Assembly: GCF_000020505.1 (NCBI RefSeq)
Contig: NC_011027.1
Location: forward strand, 158,501-222,500
Direction: 5' to 3'
Length of the DNA: 64,000 nucleotides
Source: Chlorobaculum parvum NCIB 8327
Lineage (GTDB): Bacteria; Bacteroidota; Chlorobiia; Chlorobiales; Chlorobiaceae
Shown: one piece after another, positions 16,661 through 25,478 of the stretch
Position numbering within the stretch: the stretch's first letter is position 1
How the letters are laid out: each line of letters starts with the position of its first letter
The notes under the pieces: model-generated
The model's input: the letters and a program-made list of their open reading frames with translations, nothing else
What the model was told of the DNA's origin: nothing
Database searches by the model: none
Program-made: the position numbers and the translations under genes

Positions 16661-19035
16661 AGCACGCTGCCTGGCCGTACCTGATTGCCATTCTCCTTTT
16701 TGCCCTTATGCTGGCGCTGCCTTTCGGCCCGATTCTGAGCCTGCATCTCGTGCCGGGCTCGCCGGACAGCGTCACACCGATGGCGCTCGGCAAGGCGCTC
16801 GAGGCGCTTCAGGTTCAATCCGGCCACTATCCGCTCTGGCAGCCCTGGACCTTTTCAGGAATGCCGACCGTAGCGGCGTTCAGTTATCTGAGCGGACTTT
16901 ATCTCCCGAACCTCGTGTTCGGTGCGCTGCACATCGATCCGATGTACATCCAGCTTTTGCACCTTGTGTTTGCTGGCATGGGTGGCTTCGTGCTTGCGCG
17001 GCAGCTCGGGCTGGGCAGCACTGCGGCTTTTTTTGCCGGGTCGGCCTTCATGCTCAATCCCTACATGACCGCCATGCTCGCCTATGGGCACGGCAGCCAG
17101 CTCATGACGGCGGCGTACATGCCGTGGGTGCTCTGGGCGGCGATCCGCCTTTCCGAGCGGGGCAGCCTTGCTGATGCGGGTTTGCTGGCGCTCCTGGTCG
17201 GTTTGCAGCTCCAGCGCGCACATGTGCAGATCGCCTGGTACACCTGGATGCTTGTTGTGCCATTGCTCGCTGTGAAGATTCTGGTTGACAAAAATGCGGG
17301 TGGATCGAAAATCAAAACCGGCGGATTCGCGCTCGCGGCTTTGGTGCTTGGCGTGGCGGTGGCGTTGCAGGTCTATCTGCCCGCGCTCGGCTATCTGCCC
17401 TTTTCGGCGCGCGGCGCTGCGGGTGATGCTGCCGATGCGTATCGTTACGCGACGATGTGGTCGATGCACCCCGCCGAATTGCTCACCTACCTGTTGCCGG
17501 GCGCTTACGGCTTCGGCGGTGTCACCTACTGGGGCTTCATGCCCTTCACCGATTTTCCGCACTACGCGGGCCTCATCGTCCTCGGATTTGCGGTTGGCGG
17601 TGCGGTTGCCGGGCGCAAAAAGCCCGTCGTGCTCTTTTTTATCGCCATGACGGTGCTGGCTCTGCTGCTTTCGTTCGGCAATTTCTTCAGTCCGGTGTAT
17701 GATCTCTTCTATCGTTTCGCGCCCAAGTTCAGCTCCTTCCGAGTGCCGTCGATGGTGCTGATTGTCGTAGCGCTCTGTCTCGCGATGCTCTCCGGATTCG
17801 GCTTGCAGGCGTGGCTCGACAAGCCGCTTGGCGACTCCTCCCGCTTCCTGAAATGGGCTGGCATTGCCGTAGGGGTAATGGCGATTCTGTTCCTGTCGCT
17901 TGAGAGTGGTCTGGAGCAGCTGCTTCGGGCATCGTTCCCGCCCGTGCGCATCGACAACTTCAGCCTGGTTTCGATGGTGGGCGACCTCCGCTGGGAGCTG
18001 TTCAGGAGCAGCCTGTTCATGCTTATCCTTGTTTTTGCCGGTGTGCTTGGTCTGTTGTGGCTGGTTGCAAAAGGGATGATCAATGCGCGGCAGGCTGCGC
18101 TGGTGCTGGTGACGGTTTCCTCCATCGATTTGCTCTGGATGGATCACAAGATCGTTTCGCCTGCGGACAACTCCCTCCGCATGTCGCCGCTGGTGGAGCG
18201 CGCCTCGCTCGATGTAGCGCTCGAAGAGGACGAAGTCACGCGTTTTCTGTCGAGCCGCGAGGGGCTGTTCAGAATCTATCCGGTCGGACGCCTTTTCTCG
18301 GAGAACAAGTTCAGTGTCGCGGGAATCGAATCGACCGGCGGCTACCATGCCGCCAAGCTCGGCGTTTATCAGGAACTGCTCAGCCGCACGGAGAATCTGG
18401 CCAATCTCGATGTGCTTCGGATGCTCAACGTCAGGTATGTGGTGTCGCCGCAGCCTTTGCACGCCGAAGAGCTGAAGCCGGTGGCGTCGGGCGCGCTGTC
18501 GCTGGTGTCGGGCCAGGTGCCGGTGGCGGTCTATGAGCTGTCCGGAGCGATGCCGCGCGCGTGGTTCGCACCGCAGGCCGATGCTGTGCAGAGCGAAGCC
18601 GCGGCAGTGGAGGCGGTCATGCAGGGAGGGGGAAGCGATGGCGGTGTCTTTGTCGAAGCTGCGCCCTGGCAGGGAGTGAAGCGTTTTGCGCCGGGCGAAG
18701 TGCTCTCCATGCAGCGCAGTGCCGAGTCGATCACGATGAAGGTTCGCGCGGACGGCGAGGCGTTGCTGGTGCTCAGCGAGGTTTGGTATCCGCAGGGCTG
18801 GAAGCTCACCGTCGATGGCCGCGCGCAGCAGGCGCTCAAGGTTGACGGCGTGATTCGCGGCGTCATCGTGCCGCCCGGCGAGCATGAAGTGCGCTTCGTC
18901 TATGATCGCAGCCGCTTCGAGACCGGCCGGATGGTTTCGACTGTCGCCACACTGCTTTCGCTCGGGCTCATCGTGGCCGGTAGCGTGCTTGGCCGAGGTT
19001 CATCAAAATCATCAAATTTAGCCAGCAAATCGTGA
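16657..19035 (+). CDS. YfhO-type multi-spanning membrane protein
   Basis: A 792-residue protein started at the GTG at 16657 that overlaps the flippase stop (GTGA). The first 470 residues or so carry about 12 membrane helices, with the conserved YPLWQPWTFSGMPTVAAFSY periplasmic stretch near residue 60 and HVQIAWYTWM further on. A soluble extracytoplasmic part follows, ending in GEALLVLSEVWYPQGWKLTVDG, the usual YfhO C-terminal motif, and one last helix. YfhO proteins are GT-C-like and, in Gram-positives, decorate surface polymers with sugars. A role in glycan modification here is inferred from that and from the neighbours. Confidence 0.85.
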   Translation: MKHAAWPYLIAILLFALMLALPFGPILSLHLVPGSPDSVTPMALGKALEALQVQSGHYPLWQPWTFSGMPTVAAFSYLSGLYLPNLVFGALHIDPMYIQLLHLVFAGMGGFVLARQLGLGSTAAFFAGSAFMLNPYMTAMLAYGHGSQLMTAAYMPWVLWAAIRLSERGSLADAGLLALLVGLQLQRAHVQIAWYTWMLVVPLLAVKILVDKNAGGSKIKTGGFALAALVLGVAVALQVYLPALGYLPFSARGAAGDAADAYRYATMWSMHPAELLTYLLPGAYGFGGVTYWGFMPFTDFPHYAGLIVLGFAVGGAVAGRKKPVVLFFIAMTVLALLLSFGNFFSPVYDLFYRFAPKFSSFRVPSMVLIVVALCLAMLSGFGLQAWLDKPLGDSSRFLKWAGIAVGVMAILFLSLESGLEQLLRASFPPVRIDNFSLVSMVGDLRWELFRSSLFMLILVFAGVLGLLWLVAKGMINARQAALVLVTVSSIDLLWMDHKIVSPADNSLRMSPLVERASLDVALEEDEVTRFLSSREGLFRIYPVGRLFSENKFSVAGIESTGGYHAAKLGVYQELLSRTENLANLDVLRMLNVRYVVSPQPLHAEELKPVASGALSLVSGQVPVAVYELSGAMPRAWFAPQADAVQSEAAAVEAVMQGGGSDGGVFVEAAPWQGVKRFAPGEVLSMQRSAESITMKVRADGEALLVLSEVWYPQGWKLTVDGRAQQALKVDGVIRGVIVPPGEHEVRFVYDRSRFETGRMVSTVATLLSLGLIVAGSVLGRGSSKSSNLASKS

Positions 19036-20309
19036 GAAAAGCGCTGTTTCTGACCCGGAATTTTCCGCCTTACGTCACCTGTGGTTCGTCGCGGGCCTGG
19101 AAGTTTGCTTCCAACCTCTCCACCATCGGCTGGGAGCCGGTCGTCATCGCGCCTCCGGGAATCAACGGGGTGCCGAACGCTGTGCAGTCGGGCGCGAATC
19201 CCGTGCTCGCGGTACACCGCACCGGTCCGGAGATCGATGCCGAAGGGCTTGACGTTGCCGACCGTAACGCTTTGCTGCATGGCCAGGAGGTCGCGGCGCT
19301 GAACCAGTCGTTGAAAGCCAGGCTCTCCGGGCTGTTCAGAGAGAACTCCAATGGCGCGACCTGGGAGAAAAACGCCGCAGAGCTGATCGATCGCCTGCTC
19401 GAAGAGGAGCCGGAGATCGACCTGCTCTACGCCCAGGGGCCACCGCTCGAACCGCTCCGCCTTGCGCTGGAAACCGCCCGCAAGCACTCTCTTGCGGTCA
19501 TTCTGGACATTGTCAGCCCGCTCGATCCGGCCATGCCTCAGCCCGGTTCGTCAAGCTCGTCGGAGGCTGCCGAGGCTGAGGCGCGGATTCTGCTTTCCGG
19601 CGTGCACCTGCTTGCGCCGACGCGCCACCTCAAGGAGTACTACCTCCAGAAGTACCACGGTCGGCTCGACCACGGTTTGATGACCATCGTGTCGCCGTCG
19701 TTTGATCGGTCGCATCCAGCTTTCGGACGCTCGGCAGCCGAAGCCTCCGACACCGTGTTGCGCATTGCACTTCTGGTGGAGGAGCTGCCCAAGGCCGAGC
19801 TGAAGGCGTTGATCGCCGGGCTTGAAGCGTGGCTGCAAGGGGGGATTCCCGCGGGCGGCGTCGAGTTCTTGCTGCTTGGCGCCGGAGCTTCGGAGTTGTT
19901 GCGCCGGGCAGCGAAAAAGCCGCTTGAAAAGCTCCTCACGCTCGACGAGACCGGCGGCATCGACAGCGAGCTGAAGCTCTCCCGCAAGGCCGGATTTTTC
20001 TGTGCGGTTCAGGCCGGCACGGCGTCCAGCGCCAGCACCGTACCCGATCGCCTTGCCGATGCGCTTGGCATGGGGCAGGCGTTGTGCGCCATTGCTCCCG
20101 AAGGCGCAACCTCGCGGCTGGTGCTCGACGCCGGGGGGATGTACGCGCCGGCGGGAGATGCCGGAGCCATCACGGAGCTGTTCCGCGCGATGGCCTCAGG
20201 CTGGTTTGCACGAACCTTGCAAGGCGCACCAGAGCCTATCCGGGAGAAATACGACATCTCCGAGGCGATGCGCGCACTGACCAGCGTGATCGCCAGCCAG
20301 CCGGTGTAG
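19032..20309 (+). CDS. Glycosyltransferase-like protein (GT4 N-terminal type)
   Basis: A 425-residue protein with a GTG start overlapping the YfhO-type stop. The beginning KALFLTRNFPPYVTCGSSRAWKFASNL is typical of GT-B glycosyltransferase acceptor domains. The interior is more divergent: a stretch with LLLGAGASELLRRAAKKPLEKLL near residue 280 and a C-terminal ADALGMGQALCAIAPEGATSRLVL that looks like the sugar-nucleotide half. It is the last gene of the cluster; about 165 bases separate it from the next gene. The substrate is unknown, and the family call is of medium certainty. Confidence 0.65.
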   Translation: MRKALFLTRNFPPYVTCGSSRAWKFASNLSTIGWEPVVIAPPGINGVPNAVQSGANPVLAVHRTGPEIDAEGLDVADRNALLHGQEVAALNQSLKARLSGLFRENSNGATWEKNAAELIDRLLEEEPEIDLLYAQGPPLEPLRLALETARKHSLAVILDIVSPLDPAMPQPGSSSSSEAAEAEARILLSGVHLLAPTRHLKEYYLQKYHGRLDHGLMTIVSPSFDRSHPAFGRSAAEASDTVLRIALLVEELPKAELKALIAGLEAWLQGGIPAGGVEFLLLGAGASELLRRAAKKPLEKLLTLDETGGIDSELKLSRKAGFFCAVQAGTASSASTVPDRLADALGMGQALCAIAPEGATSRLVLDAGGMYAPAGDAGAITELFRAMASGWFARTLQGAPEPIREKYDISEAMRALTSVIASQPV

Positions 20310-20475
20310 GCAGGCGTACCCCATTGACGTATTGCTACGAGTGCGTTATTTGAGTATATACCAATATGCTCTTGGCGTTGCTCGCCCCTTTCCGTTTATC
20401 GCAATAACGCGGTTTGCATTAAGCGCCTTTTGCCTTGCTTTTTCAGTGCCAATCATCAATCAAGGAGATCACTCT

Positions 20476-20874
20476 ATGGAGATTAAAACCCCATACGCTT
20501 TCGGAAAAACCATCGATCTGCCCTTTGCCGAAGCCGATCCGAAGGTTCGCGCAGAGCTTGCCAAAGAAGGGTTCGGCGTCATTTCGGAGATCGACGTGAA
20601 GAAAAAATTTGCCGAAAAGCTTAAGATCGACTTCCGCAACTATGTCATTCTCGGCGCGTGCAATCCGCCCATTGCCCATCAGGTGCTGAGCCGCGAGTTG
20701 CCGGTCGGAACGCTGCTGCCCTGTAACGTCGTACTCTACTCCACCGACGACGACAAAACCTCCGTGGTCGTCATGGACCCCGTGCCTCCGCTTTCGATGG
20801 CCGAACATCCGGAAGTCGTAGCGCACGCCAAAGAGGTGGCTGAAAAGATGCATCGCGTTATTGCTGCCCTCTGA
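20476..20874 (+). CDS. DUF302 domain protein
   Basis: A 132-residue cytosolic DUF302 protein. The family core is visible: ELAKEGFGVISEIDVKKKFAEKLKIDFRNYVILGACNP, with the PCNVVLYSTDD strand at about residue 83. A clear AAGGAGATC ribosome binding site precedes the ATG; the upstream in-frame extension from 20332 is rejected for that reason. DUF302 proteins have a TT1751-like fold and an unknown function, sometimes linked to redox or sulfur metabolism. A second DUF302 gene, membrane-anchored, is at 50494. Confidence 0.85.
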   Translation: MEIKTPYAFGKTIDLPFAEADPKVRAELAKEGFGVISEIDVKKKFAEKLKIDFRNYVILGACNPPIAHQVLSRELPVGTLLPCNVVLYSTDDDKTSVVVMDPVPPLSMAEHPEVVAHAKEVAEKMHRVIAAL

Positions 20875-20910
20875 TCGGCTTTTTTTTGCTTTTGTTGGTT
20901 AACAATTGAT

Positions 20911-20957
20911 AATCCAGCCGTCCTGATCGTGAGCACGGGGCGCCTGGATTTTTTTTG
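20911..20957 (+). terminator. Likely terminator after the DUF302 gene
   Basis: AATCCAG at 20911 pairs with CTGGATT at 20944, and the second arm runs into a T tract. The loop is long (26 bases), so the stem is only moderately convincing. Confidence 0.5.
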
Positions 20958-21018
20958 TGCGACGGCGGGGTTACCTTTCAAAAAACGGGCTGGCTTCGCA
21001 ACGCTTACACTGTGACCG

Positions 21019-22122
21019 ATGAGCACCGGAAATCATACGCCCCACAAGAAAAGGCAGAAAAAGCGGATCTTCCGAAGCCGCGTCAAAGCGCTCGGCCAGC
21101 CGCCGGGTTCCCTGATCCATATCGGTGAGCAGAAGGTCGAACAGACCGGCATCACGGCATTCGGCTACGATGAGGGGCAGGCAGTTGCGGTTGAAGTAAA
21201 GAATGTCGAAGAGTGCCTTGGCTTGAAAGAGCGTTTCAAGGTGCTCTGGATCAACGTCGATGGCTTGCATGACACCGCGGTGATCGGCATGCTCGGGGAG
21301 CTGTTCGGCATCGATTCGCTGACGCAGGAGGATATTCTCGACACCGGGCAGCGCCCGAAGGTGGAGGATTTCGAGCGATACCTCTTTCTGTCGCTCCGGA
21401 TGCTCGATTTCAACCGTGAGCTGAACGAAATCACCCAAGAGCAGTTGAGCATCGTGCTCGGCCCCGGCTATGTCATCACTTTTCAGGAAAAGCCCGGCGA
21501 CATGTTCGAGCCCGTGCGCCAGCGCATCAGAAGCGCCGCTTCCAAACTCAGGAAGCATGATGCCGACTTTCTCGCCTACGCGCTCGTCGATGCGGTGGTC
21601 GATCGCTACTTCTCGATCCTCGAAGAGATCGAGAACCGCATCGATACGCTCGATTCTGAAATGATGGCCGACTTCAGCCAGGAGGCCTTCAACGCGCTTT
21701 ATGCCATGAAACGGGAGCTGATCATTTTCCGCAAAACCGTCTGGCCATTGCGGGAGATCATCGGCAGCATCACGCGGGAGGATTTCGACGTCGTGGGCGA
21801 AGGGGTCGATCCCTATTTCCGTGATATTTACGACCACATCGTGCAGGTGATCGACACCATCGAAGTGTTCCGCGAAATCGTTAACGGCATGCACGAAACC
21901 TACCTGGCCGGGGTGAACAACCGCATGAACGAAATCATGAAGTTCCTCACCATGATCGCCACGGTCTTCATGCCGCTCTCATTTATCGCCGGCATCTATG
22001 GCATGAATTTCAAATACATGCCCGAGTTGAGCTTCCATTGGGGATACTTCACCGTACTTGGTGTGATGGTGCTGATCGCGATCGGGTTTATGGTTTACTA
22101 CCGATCGAGGAAGTGGTTCTGA
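21019..22122 (+). CDS. corA: Magnesium/cobalt transporter CorA
   Basis: A 367-residue CorA channel. A long soluble N-terminal domain (residues 1-300, with the DTLDSEMMADFSQEAFNALYAMKRELIIFRK helical part) is followed by two membrane helices: FLTMIATVFMPLSFIAGIY and then, after the GMN selectivity motif at 328-330, YFTVLGVMVLIAIGFMVYY. The C-terminus is short and basic. Length and motif are normal. It converges on the YqhA-family gene with a 15-base gap. Confidence 0.93.
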   Translation: MSTGNHTPHKKRQKKRIFRSRVKALGQPPGSLIHIGEQKVEQTGITAFGYDEGQAVAVEVKNVEECLGLKERFKVLWINVDGLHDTAVIGMLGELFGIDSLTQEDILDTGQRPKVEDFERYLFLSLRMLDFNRELNEITQEQLSIVLGPGYVITFQEKPGDMFEPVRQRIRSAASKLRKHDADFLAYALVDAVVDRYFSILEEIENRIDTLDSEMMADFSQEAFNALYAMKRELIIFRKTVWPLREIIGSITREDFDVVGEGVDPYFRDIYDHIVQVIDTIEVFREIVNGMHETYLAGVNNRMNEIMKFLTMIATVFMPLSFIAGIYGMNFKYMPELSFHWGYFTVLGVMVLIAIGFMVYYRSRKWF

Positions 22123-22137
22123 GCGGCGTCCTGAGGC

Positions 22138-22608
22138 CTATTTCTTTTTCTTGTTGCTCACAAACCAGGTCAGCCCCGCCGTGACCAGCGCGATCGCCCC
22201 GCCAAGCCAGATCAGCTCCTGTTCTCCGTGCCACTTGATGACATGGCCGAGAAACACTACGCCCATAACCACGACGATGACGCCGACCAGCTTGTCTTTC
22301 AGGTCGTCGAGCGTGTGAATTTCCAGCCAGTCCGGTACGGGAATTGAGTCGTCGATAAACAGCTCGTACAAGCCCAGCGAAATCATGAAAAAGACTGTGC
22401 CGAGCAGGAACAGGTCGATGGCTTCGATGAACCCGAGCACGAGCAGCTTGCCGGTTTTGCCGGAAATGTCTGCGTGCATGACGGTGTCGGCAATGAGTTG
22501 CACCACCGAAATGCCGCCGAAGACAAGCAGCGTCAATGAGGCGAGGAAGGTGCCGACAACGGCGATGAGAACGAGATAGCGGCTTGAAGAGAGCAGTCGC
22601 TGTAACAT
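22138..22608 (-). CDS. YqhA/UPF0114-family membrane protein
   Basis: A 156-residue protein of the YqhA (UPF0114) family, started at the ATG at 22608; the frame is open to 22716 but the added residues look non-coding. There are four hydrophobic segments (YLVLIAVVGTFLASLTLLVF, LGFIEAIDLFLLGTVFFMISLGLYELF, LVGVIVVVMGVVFLGHVI, LIWLGGAIALVTAGLTWFV) and a poly-Lys end. The motif FIEAIDLFLLGTV is typical for the family. The function is unknown; it is an inner-membrane protein. Confidence 0.82.
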   Translation of the reverse strand: MLQRLLSSSRYLVLIAVVGTFLASLTLLVFGGISVVQLIADTVMHADISGKTGKLLVLGFIEAIDLFLLGTVFFMISLGLYELFIDDSIPVPDWLEIHTLDDLKDKLVGVIVVVMGVVFLGHVIKWHGEQELIWLGGAIALVTAGLTWFVSNKKKK

Positions 22609-22796
22609 GATGGTGTGATGAATTGATGAACGTGAATTAGCAGCGCATAAGTTAGGTAATGCCGAGGTGAATTGGAACTGCTCAGCGTGGGTTTTCCAAT
22701 AAGCGTTTTCTTTCAATATCCGCAGGATGTAGATTTCAGGATGTTGCTGCTAATCGCTTTTCTTGACTTAAGAAACAGACCATCTCAATTCAATTA

Positions 22797-23486
22797 ATGT
22801 CAGAGTTCAATCTTATGTCATTGCTCTATAAGTTCAGGCCAGCGGAACCATTATCATATTTGATTGATATTTTGCTCGAGCAACGCCTGTATTGCTCAAA
22901 ATATGAAGAACTTAATGATCCTTTTGAAGGGCAGTTTATCGAAGAAATTCTTGATACACCTGAATTAAGAATGGCCATGTATGCAGTTGCAAAAACAGGC
23001 TTAGGATTCTCGCCTACGAATAAACCAATAAGTCGCATGATGAAGTCTGTTACAGATCTTCCTATGAGCAAGCATGATGATTTGCGAATATGCAGCTTGA
23101 CGTCAACGTTATGTGATGTGAGAATGTGGTCTTTGTATGCATCTGGACACAAGGGGGTTGCGTTCGAATTGGATTTTAGTGGACTTGATATCAATGCGCA
23201 TCAGGTTATCTACGAGCCTGCTTTAAAAAAATGGAGTACAACTTTGATGGGGGCGCCATCAGCTGAACAAGTGCTTACTCGCAAAACTGAACACTGGACG
23301 TATGAGCAAGAGTATCGGATATTTGCCAGGGATGAGTACGTGTCTGTTGCAAACCGGATTCGCCGCGTGATTCTTGGGGCGCGAGCTACACCGATGCTCG
23401 AGAATCTTGTGCGTCGGTTGGCTGGGGAACAAGTAGAAGTTGTCAGAGCATCGTTGGATGTTGATGGTGTTCGTATTCCTAACTAG
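22797..23486 (+). CDS. DUF2971 family protein
   Basis: A 229-residue DUF2971 protein. Diagnostic pieces are LYKFRPAEP at the start, YEELNDPFEGQF near residue 40, the central LRICSLTS ... DVRMWSLYASGHKGVAFELDF, and TEHWTYEQEYRIF about residue 163. The gene is clearly AT-rich next to its GC-rich neighbours and stands alone, which suggests horizontal acquisition. DUF2971 genes are common in accessory and defence-associated regions but have no established activity. The start at 22797 lacks a strong ribosome binding site; Met7 (22815) is an alternative. Confidence 0.75.
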   Translation: MSEFNLMSLLYKFRPAEPLSYLIDILLEQRLYCSKYEELNDPFEGQFIEEILDTPELRMAMYAVAKTGLGFSPTNKPISRMMKSVTDLPMSKHDDLRICSLTSTLCDVRMWSLYASGHKGVAFELDFSGLDINAHQVIYEPALKKWSTTLMGAPSAEQVLTRKTEHWTYEQEYRIFARDEYVSVANRIRRVILGARATPMLENLVRRLAGEQVEVVRASLDVDGVRIPN

Positions 23487-23529
23487 GTAAACTTATCATC
23501 CCCCTTTCATCTCTCCAGTACGGTTTCGC

Positions 23530-24096
23530 TCATTCCACCGGAATGCCTTCGCCGAGATCGATGATTCCTGGTAGCGTCACGGTTCCGAGCGCTTTTTCCA
23601 GAAGCGTTACGTCGAGGCATTTGATGCTGCCTTTGCCTCGGCACTCTCCTGTGTGAATCTTCATGATTTTTCCACCGGTTATTTCGAGTGTGAATCCCTT
23701 GAGGTTCAACTGCACGGTGATGTCGAACGCGATGGTTTTTGAGATGATGCGGTCGATTTCGACCTCGATTTCCGGTTTGTGCCTTGATGAAATGGTGTGC
23801 TCAAGCAGCGGTTCGAGGTAGGAACGGTCTGGCGGGTAGGTTTCGGTATCGGTATATTTTGAGAGGTCGAAATAATTTTTCCATGCCCGCAGCATGATTT
23901 TCGCCAGATCGATGTCGAGCAGTTTTCCGACATGATCGACGACGCTGCTCCAGACCGGTTTCCACTGGAGCGCCTGCTCTTGTGCGGGCAGGTTTTTGCG
24001 CAGCTCTTCAAACACCTCTTTTTTCTGAAGCTTGTCGAGCGTGGAATCATCGCGGTTCAGATGGCCGAAAAAATCGCCGAGGGTGACTGTCTGCAT
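23530..24096 (-). CDS. Hypothetical protein, 188 residues
   Basis: I do not recognise a family. The protein is soluble and mixed in character. A helical N-terminal half (TLDKLQKKEVFEELRKNLPAQE) has Trp-rich parts around residue 45 (WKPVWSS), and a strand-rich C-terminal half contains KTIAFDITVQLNLKGFTLEITGGKIMKI and KCLDVTLLEKALGTVTLPGIIDLG. No signal peptide or membrane helix is seen. Its start is 31 bases downstream of the stop of the PASTA gene on the same strand, so the two may be one transcript and act together. Confidence 0.65.
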   Translation of the reverse strand: MQTVTLGDFFGHLNRDDSTLDKLQKKEVFEELRKNLPAQEQALQWKPVWSSVVDHVGKLLDIDLAKIMLRAWKNYFDLSKYTDTETYPPDRSYLEPLLEHTISSRHKPEIEVEIDRIISKTIAFDITVQLNLKGFTLEITGGKIMKIHTGECRGKGSIKCLDVTLLEKALGTVTLPGIIDLGEGIPVE

Positions 24097-24127
24097 GGTT
24101 TTCTCCGGGTCGGTCTTCTGTTCGTTG

Positions 24128-25213
24128 TTATGACGGGTGGATTTCCTGCACGCCGTTGTCCGGGCGGATGGTTACGACAATCGTCGGAGCTTTTTCAGGA
24201 TTTCCGGTAGTCTGCACCTGCTGGGTTCCCTCATCGAGCTTTTCACGGATGGAGACATGAACTTCTTTGTTGCGCGGGGCTGCTTTGACGCGGCTGCTTC
24301 GCATGAAAAGAAGGGCTCCGCCGATGATGGTCATCAGCGCTGCTCCGCCGAAAATGGCTGGCCATGGTGGAGTTTTCGTCGGCCGGGACGGTTTCTTTAT
24401 GATTGGCGGCGCGGCGATGGTTCTTAATGTCAGCACGACCGATGAGCCTTTTCGGACGGTGGTGGGCGGCTCGGGATTTTGGCTGGTGACGACAGCCTCA
24501 TCGTTCCGGCTGTTCATAGTGTCCGTGATTGGTATCAACCCTGCACGTTCGATGACCTTGCGGGCATCGCCCAACTCAAGCCCGACAACATGGGGAACCT
24601 CGACCAAGCTTCGGATTGAGAGCACCAGCGCGACAGGCGTACCAGGCTTGACTCTCGTCCGGGCTTTCGGCGACTGTTCGATGATTGTGCCCGGTTCGCC
24701 ATCGGATTCGGCGCTGGTGAGCTGGCCGAACTGTAAATCAAGTTCCGAGAGTATCGAGCGGGCTTGGTTCAGCGGCAGGCCGGTCAGTGGGGGAACGGTG
24801 ACCATGGCGGGCTCGGCGATCACCAGCGAGACAGCTGTGCCGGGCCTGACTCTTGCTCTGGCCTCGGGGGACTGCCGGATGACCGTATCCGGTTCATCGC
24901 TGGATTCGGCGCGCGTGACCTGGCCGACTCGCAGGTTTGTGTCGAGAAGCGTTGCCCGGGCATCGTCCAGCGACAGACCGGCAAGTGATGGTACGGTAAT
25001 CAGGATGGGACGCAGGCCTTCGATTTGGGGGCGTGGCTCCGATGAAGCACCGTCGGCCGGCGGTGGGGTGGACATGACGGCCGGCGGTTGGGAACTGCTG
25101 GTGTTCGAGGTGTCGATCAGTGCCGGATTATAGGCGGCAAAAGCCTGTAAAGAAAGGCCTTGCAGCACGGCAAACCACCAGGCAAGGCAGCATGTGAGGA
25201 AAGCTTTTCTCAT
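24128..25213 (-). CDS. Exported PASTA-domain protein with C-terminal membrane anchor
   Basis: A 361-residue protein started at the ATG at 25213, where a signal peptide begins (RKAFLTCCLAWWFAVLQGLSLQAFA). Three PASTA repeats follow, each with VP.L.GL.L..AR and later P....V.PG (about residues 65-135, 135-200 and 200-270). A Lys/Pro linker and one membrane helix (AIFGGAALMTIIGGALLFM) come next, then a basic tail of about 60 residues. PASTA domains usually bind peptidoglycan on Ser/Thr kinases or PBPs; here there is no kinase or transpeptidase domain. It is likely anchored in the membrane with the repeats in the periplasm. Binding to the wall is inference. Confidence 0.83.
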   Translation of the reverse strand: MRKAFLTCCLAWWFAVLQGLSLQAFAAYNPALIDTSNTSSSQPPAVMSTPPPADGASSEPRPQIEGLRPILITVPSLAGLSLDDARATLLDTNLRVGQVTRAESSDEPDTVIRQSPEARARVRPGTAVSLVIAEPAMVTVPPLTGLPLNQARSILSELDLQFGQLTSAESDGEPGTIIEQSPKARTRVKPGTPVALVLSIRSLVEVPHVVGLELGDARKVIERAGLIPITDTMNSRNDEAVVTSQNPEPPTTVRKGSSVVLTLRTIAAPPIIKKPSRPTKTPPWPAIFGGAALMTIIGGALLFMRSSRVKAAPRNKEVHVSIREKLDEGTQQVQTTGNPEKAPTIVVTIRPDNGVQEIHPS

Positions 25214-25478
25214 GGCTGGAGCTGTTGTTCGGGATGCAGGTTTCAACGGGGGCACGCAACACCATCCTGCAGGTGGTCGAAATTGAAATCCTTATCCCGA
25301 AAGCGTTCAGGCGTCTGTTTTCTGCGTTTTGTCCTTCAGGAGTCGTCAGGAATGTGCACTGAAAACATCGCTATCCGTAAGTGGCCGTCAGCTTTGTTTT
25401 TTAAAAATAGTCTTTGACGCTATGATTTGAAAGGCCAAATCTGAGGTGCCGTTTGCGGTCTGGCGACGGCATGCAGGT

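Noticed and set aside
16855-18885. 676-codon - strand ORF opposite the YfhO-type gene
   Set aside because: His/Arg/Gln-rich and without any domain, while the + strand shows membrane helices and conserved motifs.
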